Below are positions 1 to 8,754 of a DNA stretch of 35,259 nt, piece after piece; the first letter of the stretch is position 1; every line of letters starts with the position of its first letter. The stretch is from Candidatus Villigracilis propinquus (GTDB lineage Bacteria > Chloroflexota > Anaerolineae > Anaerolineales > Villigracilaceae). The position numbers and the translations under genes are program-made. The notes below the pieces were generated by a model. The model was not told where the DNA came from and did not search any database. It saw only the letters and a list, made by a program, of their open reading frames with translations. The stretch spans positions 1-35,259 of the forward strand of contig JADKDM010000031.1 of NCBI GenBank assembly GCA_016714565.1. Direction: 5' to 3'.

Positions 1-380
1 AGCGGAGGGTCTTCCAACAGAATAGCGCGTGGGACTTTGGGGTAGCTCGCCGCGAAGGTAAGCGCAGACATCGCGCCCATGGAGTGACCCAAAATGATCG
101 GATGTTTAGTTTCAATTGTTTGATGGTCGCTGCAAGGTCTTTCGCGTGAAAGGCCGGGCCGTAGCCGCGCTTGGGCGCATCCGAGCGGACCATGTCCACG
201 GGCGTCCACCATGATGACATCGTATTCTGACTCAAGCGCTTCAGCGATGGTTGACCAGCATAAACCGTCATCGGTGACGCCGTGCATAAGGACAAGCGGT
301 GGTTTATTCTCTCCGCCTGTGCGTGTGTAGTGGAATTTGAGTTTATTGGCTGTAACGTATTCAGATCGCCATGAATTCAT
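1..380 (-). pseudogene. alpha/beta hydrolase, N-terminal part, frame broken, runs off window
   Basis: Reading leftward from the ATG at 380, the protein starts MNSWRSEYVTANKLKFHYTR and shows the oxyanion-loop segment LVLMHGVTDDGLCWS and the strand VIMVDARGHG, typical of alpha/beta-hydrolase fold esterases and epoxide-hydrolase-like proteins. The frame then shifts near 190 (it continues as RSDAPKRGYGPAFHAKDLAA) and again near 115, where ILGHSMGAMSALTFAA gives the nucleophile elbow G-H-S-M-G. The C-terminal half, with the acid and histidine, lies outside the window. Substrate cannot be predicted. The two frame changes are each fixed by one indel, so sequencing error is as likely as decay. It is divergent from the esterase that starts at 500. 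Confidence 0.75.
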
Positions 381-430
381 GTGCGTTTTCTCCAAAAGAT
401 GAAATGTCAGTTGATTTTACTTCCTGAGAA

Positions 431-500
431 GCGGAATAACCGTATAATTATCCGCAGCAATCGTACATCTAATAATTTATATGACAGAGGAGAGAGACCA
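431..500 (+). promoter_or_regulatory. candidate promoter and ribosome site of the carboxylesterase gene
   Basis: A TATAAT hexamer at 443-448 lies inside an imperfect inverted repeat (gcggaataac at 431-440 against ttatccgc at 448-455). A GAGGAGAGAG purine run sits just before the ATG at 500. No convincing -35 box is visible. Unlike several genes in this window, this one would have a leader of about 45 nt with a ribosome site. Confidence 0.4.
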
Positions 501-2159
501 TGAGGAAGAAAATTCTTGGTGTTGTTCTTGGTTTGGTACTTGTTTTGGCGCATGGCAATTTTGGCCGCATCAGAAGAAAGCTCCCACCGACCAACTTACC
601 GATATTGTCTCAACCAGTGCAGGGGATGTGCGTGGATTCGTACAGGATGAGCTTAACGTCTATCTTGGTATCCCATATGGAAAGCCCCCTTCGGGCTCGC
701 TTCGTTTCAAAGCCCCTGAGCCGCAGCCTGCATGGGACGGAGTTTTCAACGCCTATGAATTCCGGGTGCCATCTGTCCGCAAGTGTATGACCCGCGTAGA
801 GATGACGACCCCAATGAAAAGGTAAATGAGGAAGACTGCCTGACCGTGAACGTCTGGTCGCCTGCGTCTGGCACAGAGAAAAAAGCGGTCATGGTCTTCA
901 TCCATGGCGGCGGATTTGTGGCAGGCACGAGCAAGAGTAATTTGTATCACGGAGATGCGATCGCCAAAAATGGTGATGTGGTCTATGTCAGTTTGAATTA
1001 CCGCGTGGGTTTATTGGGCTACCTTGATTTCTCGGTCATCGGCGGACCTGAATATGCTGACAGTGCCAATAACGGTCTTCGCGATCAAATGCTTGCTCTG
1101 CAATGGGTTAAAGAGAATATTGCAGCCTTTGGCGGCGACCCGCAAAATATCACGGTCTTTGGTGAATCGGCGGGCGGGTCAAGTGTCGCTGCATTACTGG
1201 CTGTGGAAAACCCCCGGCAGTATTTTGACCGTGCTATTGTCATGAGCGGGTCACCTCAGCATACTGCTGAGGAATCACGCTCGATCGCTGAATTGATCCG
1301 CAATGAGACAGGTATCAAGTCCGCTTTCCTTTGGAAGAATATGCCCACCGCAGGCGTTACCTATATTCAAGGTCAGGTGGCAGACGCAGTCGGTTCACCC
1401 ATCTCTGACCTGCTTTTCGCCCCGACCTATGGAGAGAATAACATCATCAAGAGCAGTCCGCTCGCTGCAATTCAGCAGGGCAAGACTGCAGGCATCGACT
1501 TGATGATCGGCACAATGGGCAATGAACTGTCTTATTGGAGTTTTACGACACCGAGACGGATCATATTTGCGAGCAGACTGTCACTGATAATATCTTTACT
1601 TCCATCGACCCAGCACAGGCGCCCAAGATCGAAGATCTATATAATCTTTACAAACAGAATCCCGAGAGGGCTGGGTATTCAGAAGGGGAATTGGTATTAA
1701 CTCTGGGTGATGATTACGCTTTTCGTGTCTCAGCTCTGCAATTGGCAGAGGCGCAATCGAAGATCGCAAATGTTTATGTCTATCGTGCCGAGTATCCTGT
1801 CAACCTGCCTGATCAGCCATGCCAAAACAACCACGCGCCTCACGGTTCAGAACTTCCTTTTGTGTTTGGAAAAATAAACGAGGAAAGTGGAATGGACTTT
1901 ATTGGAGTTTCACGTGATGAGCAGGATACTGCCATCCGTGAGCGCCTGATGAATGAGATGATGGCCGCCTGGGTTAACTTTGCGAAAACAGGTGACCCAA
2001 ATGGCGAGTCTATGCCCGTCTGGCCCTTGTTCAATTCCGATACACAGCCCGTCATGCGCTGGTGTGGATTCTAAACCTGACGATGCACCTTTCCGTGAGG
2101 AATACCTTGCGATGGCAGAGTTTATGAAGACTTTCAATGTGTTCGATGCTCTCAAGTAA
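500..2159 (+). pseudogene. type-B carboxylesterase (COesterase family), several frameshifts
   Basis: The ATG at 500 follows a GAGGAG-rich site and opens a hydrophobic signal-like segment (MRKKILGVVLGLVLVL). The frame must shift near 545-590, 765, 1530 and 2065 to recover one protein of about 550 residues. The pieces then align in order with type-B carboxylesterases: DVRGFVQDELNVYLGIPYGKPP, EDCLTVNVWSP, the oxyanion segment VMVFIHGGGFVAG, the nucleophile motif FGESAGGSS, the late segment NHAPHGSELPFVFG carrying the catalytic-His region, and the tail AAWVNFAKTGDPNG. The stop is at 2157-2159. These are secreted or membrane-attached serine hydrolases of esters. Every break can be repaired by a one- or two-base indel, so the gene may be intact in the organism. 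Confidence 0.85.
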
Positions 2160-2215
2160 TCTGGCAATCTGTTTCCCTCCACACAGTTTATAATCCAATG
2201 AACTGCGAAACACCC

Positions 2216-2247
2216 AACTATCGAACTACGGAACTATCAAACTATGC
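2216..2247 (+). repeat. four tandem 8-nt words overlapping a start codon
   Basis: Units are aactatcg, aactacgg, aactatca and aactatgc. The ATG at 2244-2246 of the folate enzyme lies in the last unit. No Shine-Dalgarno sequence precedes it. Confidence 0.8.
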
Positions 2248-3759
2248 CCACTCAACTCATCGAATGTATCCCCAACTTTTCCGAAGCGCGCCGTCCCGAG
2301 GTCATTGACCAGATCGTTGCCGCGATTCAATCTGTCAGCGAGGTAAAACTCCTCGACCGCTCCTCAGACCTCGATCACAACCGAACCGTCCTCACGTTTG
2401 CAGGATCAGCCGTCGGCGTGGAAGAGGCGGCCTTTCGAGCCATCAAAACCGCCGCCGAACTCATCGATCTCGACGAGCACACCGGCGCACATCCCCGCAT
2501 CGGCGCCACGGATGTTGTTCCCTTCGTCCCGCTCAGCGGCGCGACAATGGAAGAATGTGTTGCCATTGCCCGGCGTCTCGGTCAGCGCGTTGGAAGCGAA
2601 CTCAACATCCCCGTCTATTTATATGAAGCGGCGGCTACTCGCCCCGAGCGTGCCAATCTCGAAAACATCCGCAAGGGACAGTATGAAGGGCTCAAAGCCG
2701 AAGTCGAAACAAACCCCGAGCGCAAGCCGGATTTCGGTCCCGCCAAACTTCCCAAAGCGGGCGCAACCGTCATCGGTGCGCGCAATCCGCTGATTGCTTT
2801 CAACGTCTATCTCACCACCGAAGATGTGGATATCGCCAAAAAGATCGCCAAAGCCGTTCGCCAGTCATCGGGCGGCTTTCGTTACGTCAAAGGTCTTGGC
2901 CTGCTTTGTGGATGGCCGCGCTCAGGTTTCGATGAACCTCACCAACTTCCGCGAAACTCCCATTGCCCGTGTCGTCGAATTCATCCGCCGCGAAGCTCAG
3001 CGTTACGGTGTTGGCATTCATCACAGCGAACTCGTTGGGTTGATCCCGCAGGATGCCTTGGTGGATGCAGCGGTCTGGTACACCCAATTGGATCAATTTG
3101 ATAAAGAGCAGATTCTCGAATCCAGACTTTTTTCCGCACCCGCCGCTGCCGCCTCATCCTCCGCCGATAGCGGATTCTCTTTCATTGAACAGTTGGCTGC
3201 TCCCACACCGACTCCGGGTGGCGGCTCTGCCGCCGCATTCGCAGGCGCCATGGGTGCGGGACTCGTTGCCATGGTTGCCGGCCTCACCATCGGCAAAAAG
3301 AAATACGCCGAAGTTGAAGCCGAAATGCAAGCCGTCCGTGTGGTGGCTGAAAACCTTTGCCGCGAACTCACCCAGGCCGTGGACGATGATGCCTCCTCCT
3401 TTGAAGTTCTTATGGCAACTTTCAAATTGCCCAAAGATACTGACGAACAAAAATCCAAGCGCAGCGCCGCTATCGCCCAGGCTACCCTCAATGCCGCGCA
3501 TATTCCCCTGCACGTTTCACTTGCTCTCAAATGCGCCCAGCATGGCAACGTAAACGCCATCAGCGACGCGATGTCTGGGTTTGCCATGTCCCGCGCCGCC
3601 CTCACTGCAGCCGGCTACAACGTCAAAATAAATATCAATTCACTGGAAGACAAATCCGCTGGCGATAAGATGCTTTCCGAACTCGCCGAATTGGAAAAAC
3701 AAGCTGATAAACTGGAAAAAGAAATCCGCGTTGTGATGAAAGAGCGCGGCGGGATTTAG
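2244..3759 (+). CDS. ftcD: bifunctional glutamate formimidoyltransferase / formimidoyl-THF cyclodeaminase (one frameshift)
   Basis: Residues 1-300 match formimidoyltransferases: IECIPNFSEARRPEVIDQI, the active-site region EHTGAHPRIGATDVVPFVP with its His, and YLYEAAATRPERANL. A frameshift near 2900-2912 separates VKGLGL from VDGRAQVSMNLTNF, which is continuous in homologues. The C-terminal 190 residues form the all-helical cyclodeaminase (SFIEQLAAPTPTPGGGSAAAFAGAMGA). Total about 505 aa, close to the 541 aa of the mammalian bifunctional enzyme. It transfers the formimino group of formiminoglutamate to tetrahydrofolate and releases ammonia, giving methenyl-THF at the end of histidine degradation. 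No hut genes are visible nearby. In this sequence a start near 2935 (MNLTNF) could produce the second half separately. The single indel is probably a sequence error, since both halves are fully conserved. Confidence 0.9.
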
Positions 3760-3784
3760 CTTGTAAAGTTAGTAGTCCCATTTC

Positions 3785-4709
3785 ATGAAGAAACTTTTGA
3801 TGGCTGTTGTCTCAGCTCTGTTGTTTCTATCCGGCTGCGCACCAACTCGTGTGGAAATGATCGCCACACCTGTTGCGACAGAGACCATGGAAGCACAGCC
3901 TATCGTAGATTGCTTCCACGCCAACCGCCATTGCTGTGGAAATCTGCGACCCGACCGCAACAGACTTCTGCCTCGTGGACTGGAAGACCACCTTCCAAAA
4001 CCCGCTTGGCACGGACTCGCCGCTCTCTATTGCACGCAGTTACCCTACGGCTCTACGGAAAACGGTGAGCGTGACCCCATCACGGCGTTGATCTTGAGAG
4101 CAAGGAAGGTAACCCCGTCTATGCTCCTGCCGATGGAGTGGTGATATTTGCCGGGCGTGACCATGAACGCATCTACACTCCGTGGGATGATTATTACGGA
4201 AACCTGATCGTCATTCAGCACGCTGATGGGTTATTTTCCCTTTACGGGCATTTGTCACAAATCAATATCTCAGTAGGTGACAAGGTGAATAGCGGGGATA
4301 TTATCGCTCTTGTTGGTCACACTGGTGTGGCGATTGGCAGCCACCTGCATTTTGAAGTCCGCACGGGGGAGATGGCACAGATTTCTTTTCCACAGAAAAC
4401 CCGGAACTGTGGCTTCCGTTGGATAGTGGCAGAGGAGCCATGTCCATTACGCTGAAAACATCGAACAATGTCAAAGTGGAGCGCAATCTAGTGTTTTATC
4501 GTTATGCCCCGGGGACAAATAAATCCGAGAAAAAATATTATTTTGTCACATACCCCAAGGGTTTTGAACACAACCTCGAGGATTTCGCAGTAAGCGACCT
4601 GCCCCCGGGCCGTTACCGAATCGCCTTTTCTGACTCTGGCGGGCTGTATGAGCGCGTTGTGGTTGTGGAGGCGGGCAAGCTAACGCAGGTTGTTTTCCAA
4701 CTCAAATAG
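3785..4709 (+). pseudogene. M23-family (LytM-type) metallopeptidase lipoprotein, frame broken
   Basis: The ATG at 3785 opens a lipoprotein signal peptide MKKLLMAVVSALLFLSGC with a clear lipobox (LSGC, Cys18). The protein is recovered by shifting frame near 3905, 4045, 4075 and 4380. It then shows the M23 zinc-site segment HHGVDLE (about 4075), VYAPADGVVIFAGRD, NLIVIQHADGLFSLYGHL, and the second zinc motif SHLHFEVR. A beta-rich C-terminal domain of about 95 residues follows (4419-4709) and ends with VVVEAGKLTQVVFQLK. M23 enzymes cut peptidoglycan cross-bridges or act as scaffolds for hydrolases; the intact H-x3-D and H-x-H motifs argue for an active enzyme if the frames are errors. It is followed by a strong terminator. 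Confidence 0.8.
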
Positions 4710-4720
4710 TCCTACCAAAC

Positions 4721-4757
4721 AAAGGATGCCGCGATTTAAAAAATCGCGGCATCCTTT
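4721..4757. terminator. bidirectional intrinsic terminator
   Basis: Perfect 17-bp inverted repeat (4721-4737 and 4741-4757) with a 3-nt loop. The A-rich and T-rich flanks serve both directions. It lies between the M23 gene (plus) and the acetyl-CoA synthetase gene (minus), which converge here. Confidence 0.9.
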
Positions 4758-4780
4758 TTACTTATTACTTCTCACTACAA

Positions 4781-6682
4781 CTACTCTTCCAGCGTCGAAA
4801 TATCGCCTTCAGGTAAACCTTGTGCGCGGGCTTTCAATACGCGGCGCATGATCTTGCCGGAACGGGTCTTGGGAAGCTTATCCAGGAATTTGACATCTTC
4901 GGGGCGGGCGATCGGTCCCATGTGTTTGGATACATGCTGGCGCAACTCTTCTGCGAGTTCAGCAGATGGAGCAAAGCCTGAGCGCAGGATCACAAAGGTG
5001 TGAATCGCCTGACCTTTGACTTCGTGAGACAAGCCGATCGCTGCGGCTTCAGCAACCGCCGGGTGACTCACCAGCGCAGACTCAACTTCCGCGGTGCCGA
5101 GGCGGTGACCAGAAACCTTGATCACATCATCCACACGGCCAATGATCCAGAAGTAGCCGTCCTTGTCACGTTTGGCTGAGTCGCCTGTGGTGTAGCGGCC
5201 GGGATACTTCGACCAGTATTGATTGACATAACGCTCGTCATCGCCGTAGATTGTGCGCAGCATGGCGGGCCACGGATTCAACAAAGTGAGATAACCTTCG
5301 GTGTCATCCGGTACCGGATTGCCTTGCTCGTCCACAACTTCAGCTGCCTGTCCAAAGAATGGGCGTGTGCCGGAACCGGGCTTGAGCGGCACAACAGGTG
5401 TTGGTGTGATTTGGAACGCGCCTGTTTCCGTCTGCCACCATGTGTCGATGATCGGACACTTCTCTTTACCGATGACACGGTAGTACCACTTCCATGCTTC
5501 AGGGTTGATCGGCTCACCGACAGAGCCGAGCAGGCGAAGGGAAGAAAGATCGTGCTTGTTCGGCCACGCTTCACCGAATCGCATAAGTCCACGAATAGCA
5601 GTTGGCGCGGTGTAGAACATCGTAATTCCAAAACGCTCCACCACCTGCCACCAGCGGTTCGGGTAGGGGAAGGTTGGGCCGCCTTCAAACAGCATCGAAG
5701 TTGCGCCAGCGATCATCGGGCCGTACACGATGTAGGAATGTCCCGTGATCCAACCGGGGTCTGCCGTACACCACCAGCGGTCTTCGTCTTTCACATCGAA
5801 GACATACTTGAGCGTGGAATATGTGCCGACCATGTAGCCGCCGTGCGTGTGCAGAATGGCCTTCGGTTTGCCCGTGGAGCCAGATGTGTAAAGAATGAAA
5901 AGCGGATCTTCCGCATCGAGGACTTCGGTGGCGCATTTGCCATTGGCGATCGGGAGGGAACACAGGTCGTGATACCAATGATCGCGTCCCGCTTCCATTC
6001 CTACGGGTTGGCCTGTTCGCTTGACGACGATCACATTCTCCACCGACGGGCAGCGCTTGATGGCTTCGTCCACGATGTTTTTGAGTTCCACGATCTTGCC
6101 ATTTTGATACGAGCCATCACAGGTGATTACCAGTTTGGACTGGCTGTCATCAATACGGCCTTGCAATGAGTCCACCGAGAAGCCGCCGAACACCACAGAA
6201 TGGATGGCGCCGATCTTGGCACATGCCAGCATGGCAAATACGATCTCGGGCACGCGTCCCATGTAAATGGTGACACGCTCGCCTTTTAATACGCCCATGG
6301 ATTTGATGATGTTCGCCATGCGCGAGACTTCGCGGTTCATGGCGTAATAAGAGAAGGTGCGCTCCAGCTTGCCATCTTCCGATTCCCAGATCAGGGCAAG
6401 TTGATTTTTACGATGTGTTTTGAGGTGACGGTCAATTGCATTGTGTACGATATTGGTCTTGGCGCCGACAAACCATTTATAAAACGGCTTGTTTGAGTCG
6501 TCCAAAACCTTGTCCCACTTTGTGTACCATTCCAGTTCTGAGGCTTCATCGGCCCAGAATCCTTGCAGGTCTTTGCCTGCTTTTTCAGCAAGTGCGTCCC
6601 AGTCTTTCAAACGCGCCTGCGCGATCACTTGTTCCGACGGATAGTAAACTTCGCCTTCCATTTGTTTCTTTTCCTTTGGCAT
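4781..6682 (-). CDS. acsA: acetyl-CoA synthetase (AMP-forming)
   Basis: 633 aa, close to the usual 630-660 aa. It shows the adenylate-forming signatures in order: the P-loop-like LFILYTSGSTGKPKAILHTHGG (about 255-275), the pocket motif DTWWQTETG (about 413-421), the hinge and A8 region GRVDDVIKVSGHRLGTAEVESAL, and the catalytic-lysine tail PKTRSGKIMRR near residue 610, the usual site of regulatory acetylation. It makes acetyl-CoA from acetate, ATP and CoA through acetyl-AMP. The Trp-Trp before QTETG matches the acetate pocket of true Acs. The start is supported by AAGGAG about 8 nt upstream. It is the last gene of a minus-strand run: MHS transporter, second synthetase, this gene, terminator at 4721-4757. 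Confidence 0.95.
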   Translation of the reverse strand: MPKEKKQMEGEVYYPSEQVIAQARLKDWDALAEKAGKDLQGFWADEASELEWYTKWDKVLDDSNKPFYKWFVGAKTNIVHNAIDRHLKTHRKNQLALIWESEDGKLERTFSYYAMNREVSRMANIIKSMGVLKGERVTIYMGRVPEIVFAMLACAKIGAIHSVVFGGFSVDSLQGRIDDSQSKLVITCDGSYQNGKIVELKNIVDEAIKRCPSVENVIVVKRTGQPVGMEAGRDHWYHDLCSLPIANGKCATEVLDAEDPLFILYTSGSTGKPKAILHTHGGYMVGTYSTLKYVFDVKDEDRWWCTADPGWITGHSYIVYGPMIAGATSMLFEGGPTFPYPNRWWQVVERFGITMFYTAPTAIRGLMRFGEAWPNKHDLSSLRLLGSVGEPINPEAWKWYYRVIGKEKCPIIDTWWQTETGAFQITPTPVVPLKPGSGTRPFFGQAAEVVDEQGNPVPDDTEGYLTLLNPWPAMLRTIYGDDERYVNQYWSKYPGRYTTGDSAKRDKDGYFWIIGRVDDVIKVSGHRLGTAEVESALVSHPAVAEAAAIGLSHEVKGQAIHTFVILRSGFAPSAELAEELRQHVSKHMGPIARPEDVKFLDKLPKTRSGKIMRRVLKARAQGLPEGDISTLEE

Positions 6683-6751
6683 AGCTGAGCTCCTTACTTC
6701 GTGGAATTTTGGCTAAATATACAGGAAAATGCTTTTAACGGCAATTGCCAC

Positions 6752-8671
6752 TTACAAATTTTTCCCTGTGTTGATCTCGGATTTCATTTGCGCCCAGGCT
6801 TCACGCGCCTCGGTGACCGAGCCTTCATCTTCGATGGTGGTAATGTCGCCCGGGTCTTTGTCCAGTGTGACGGCTTTCAGCACACGGCGCATGATCTTGC
6901 CGCTGCGGGTTTTTGGAAGCATGCTGACAAAATTTAGTTCGCCGATGACAGCTATCGGTCCCAGTTCGTGGCGGACGGTATCGATCAATTCCTTTTTGAG
7001 TTCAGCAGATGGCGTCTTTCCATTTTTGAGCAGCACAAAGGCAGAGATGACTTCGCCGCGCAATTCGTCAGGATGCCCGATGACGCCAGACTCGGCAACA
7101 TCAGGATGTTTCAGGAATGCTGTTTCTACTTCGATCGTGCCAATACGGTGTCCGGCGATCTTGATGATCTCATCCGCCCGTCCTGCGAACCAGACGTAGC
7201 CGTCTTCATCGATGTGCGCCGAATCGCCTGTGTAGTACACGTTCGGGATCTTCGACCAATAATCTTTGCCGTATCGCTCGGGTTCACCCCATAGCGCAGG
7301 AGTGAGGCCGGGGAATGGCCGTTTGATGACCATAATACCTTTTTCGCCGGGTGCGCATGGTTCGCCTTCGGGGGTCAACACTTCCACATCAATTCCAGGC
7401 AGTGGAATTGTGGCTGAGCCAGCCTTGGTGGGCAGCATCCCGATCCCATACGGGTTGCCAAAGACAGGGCCGCCTGTTTCGGTCTGCCACATGTGGTCAA
7501 TGACGGGAATCTTGTTGCCGAGCATTTTGTTTTGTAGCCAATCCCACGCGGGGGCGTTCAGCACTTCACCCGCGCAGAAGATTCTTTCAAGGTAATCGTG
7601 ATTTACACGGCGTAGCGGTTCATCACCATAACGCATTAATAAACGTACCGCAGTGGGGGAGGTGAACACACCGCTGACAGCGAATTCTTCAATGGCAATT
7701 CTCCAGTTCGCTTCCGCGTGCGGGTGATCGAGCGCGCCTTCGAAGGCAATGGTTGTGCAGCCCGTGATCAGCGGGGCGTAGACAATATAGCTGTGCCCAA
7801 CGATCCAGCCGATGTCTGAGGTTGCCCACCAAACATCTGTAGGTTTGAGTCCGTACACCCAGCGCGCCATGCTGAAAATATGCACCTGATATCCGCCGTG
7901 AGTATGGATTGCCAGCTTTGGTTTGGCTGTTGTGCCGGAGGTTGCCAGAATGAATGCAGGCTCGTTCGCTTCCATTGGGACGCAGTCGCCATTTTGTCCC
8001 CTAGAATATGTGAGGAATTCCTCCCAGGTGATGTCGCGTCCGCTTTGCATGGAAACATCATCTTTTCCACGTTTTAGCAGGATGACATGTTCGATGTCGG
8101 TTTTCGTGCCAGCCAATGCGCCGTCCACAATTCCTTTGAGCGGCACATCCTTGCCTTTGCGGTAGGTGATATCTGTTGTGAATACGAGGCGGGAGCCGCT
8201 GGCTTGAATTCTGTCGCCCAGCGCATTTTCGCCGAATCCTGCAAACACCACGGAATGGATCGCGCCGATACGTACGGTGGCAAGCATGAGCATGATCGCT
8301 TCGGGACAAGTCGGCATGTATATGGTAAGTCTGTCACCTTTTTTGATTCCCATTCCCCGCAATGCCGCCGCCATACGTTTGACCTCATACAGCATGACAG
8401 CATAAGTAAATAATTGACGTTCTCCGCGTTCATTCATGTAGATGAGTGCGGTATGCCCGCCCCATCCACGCTTTACATGATAATCAAGCGCATTGTAGGC
8501 GAGGTTTGTCTGCGCGCCTAAAAACCATTTGAAGTTTGGATAATCCCATTCAAAGATTTTGTCCCAGGTTTTGAACCAGTGCAGTTCCTTTGCGGCTTGC
8601 TCCCAAAAGGCCTCGGGGTTTTCCTTCCCTTCCTGTATCCAGCGATTAATGGTTGGGCTGATGTAATTCAT
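6752..8671 (-). CDS. acyl-CoA synthetase of the acetyl/propionyl-CoA synthetase family
   Basis: 639 aa from the ATG at 8671, chosen because AGGAGG lies about 7 nt upstream; a longer in-frame start at 8722 would include a hairpin. Motifs: FILATSGTTAKPKLAIHTHGG, DHMWQTETGGPVFGNPYG, YTGDSAHIDEDGYVWFAGRADEIIK, and the catalytic-Lys tail PKTRSGKIMRR. It is clearly a paralogue of the next gene (4781-6682). However, the residues before WQTETG are His-Met rather than Thr-Trp, and the C-terminus ends in a longer acidic helix. The change around the acyl pocket suggests a different short-chain acid such as propionate, but this is inference. It sits 69 nt before acsA and is probably cotranscribed with it and the upstream transporter. 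Confidence 0.85.
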   Translation of the reverse strand: MNYISPTINRWIQEGKENPEAFWEQAAKELHWFKTWDKIFEWDYPNFKWFLGAQTNLAYNALDYHVKRGWGGHTALIYMNERGERQLFTYAVMLYEVKRMAAALRGMGIKKGDRLTIYMPTCPEAIMLMLATVRIGAIHSVVFAGFGENALGDRIQASGSRLVFTTDITYRKGKDVPLKGIVDGALAGTKTDIEHVILLKRGKDDVSMQSGRDITWEEFLTYSRGQNGDCVPMEANEPAFILATSGTTAKPKLAIHTHGGYQVHIFSMARWVYGLKPTDVWWATSDIGWIVGHSYIVYAPLITGCTTIAFEGALDHPHAEANWRIAIEEFAVSGVFTSPTAVRLLMRYGDEPLRRVNHDYLERIFCAGEVLNAPAWDWLQNKMLGNKIPVIDHMWQTETGGPVFGNPYGIGMLPTKAGSATIPLPGIDVEVLTPEGEPCAPGEKGIMVIKRPFPGLTPALWGEPERYGKDYWSKIPNVYYTGDSAHIDEDGYVWFAGRADEIIKIAGHRIGTIEVETAFLKHPDVAESGVIGHPDELRGEVISAFVLLKNGKTPSAELKKELIDTVRHELGPIAVIGELNFVSMLPKTRSGKIMRRVLKAVTLDKDPGDITTIEDEGSVTEAREAWAQMKSEINTGKNL

Positions 8672-8691
8672 GCCTGCTCCTCCTGATATAT

Positions 8692-8720
8692 GGAGACGGG
8701 ACGGGCTGTGTCCCGTCTCC
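8692..8720 (-). promoter_or_regulatory. stem-loop in the leader of the second acyl-CoA synthetase
   Basis: Perfect 10-bp inverted repeat (ggagacggga at 8692-8701, tcccgtctcc at 8711-8720) with a 9-nt loop, about 20 nt upstream of the ribosome site of the gene starting at 8671. There is no T-run on the minus strand, so it is not a standard terminator. It could be an mRNA processing or stability element between transporter and synthetase genes. Confidence 0.55.
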
Positions 8721-8754
8721 ATGTTGATTATATGGGGCTCATGTTCTTATGTTA

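Noticed and set aside
3093..3605. Minus-strand open frame of 170 codons rich in Ala/Ser
   Set aside because: Antisense to the cyclodeaminase domain, which is strongly conserved on the plus strand.
5219..6169. Long plus-strand open frame (316 codons)
   Set aside because: It is antisense to acsA, whose frame has every family motif; codon composition is that of a shadow frame.
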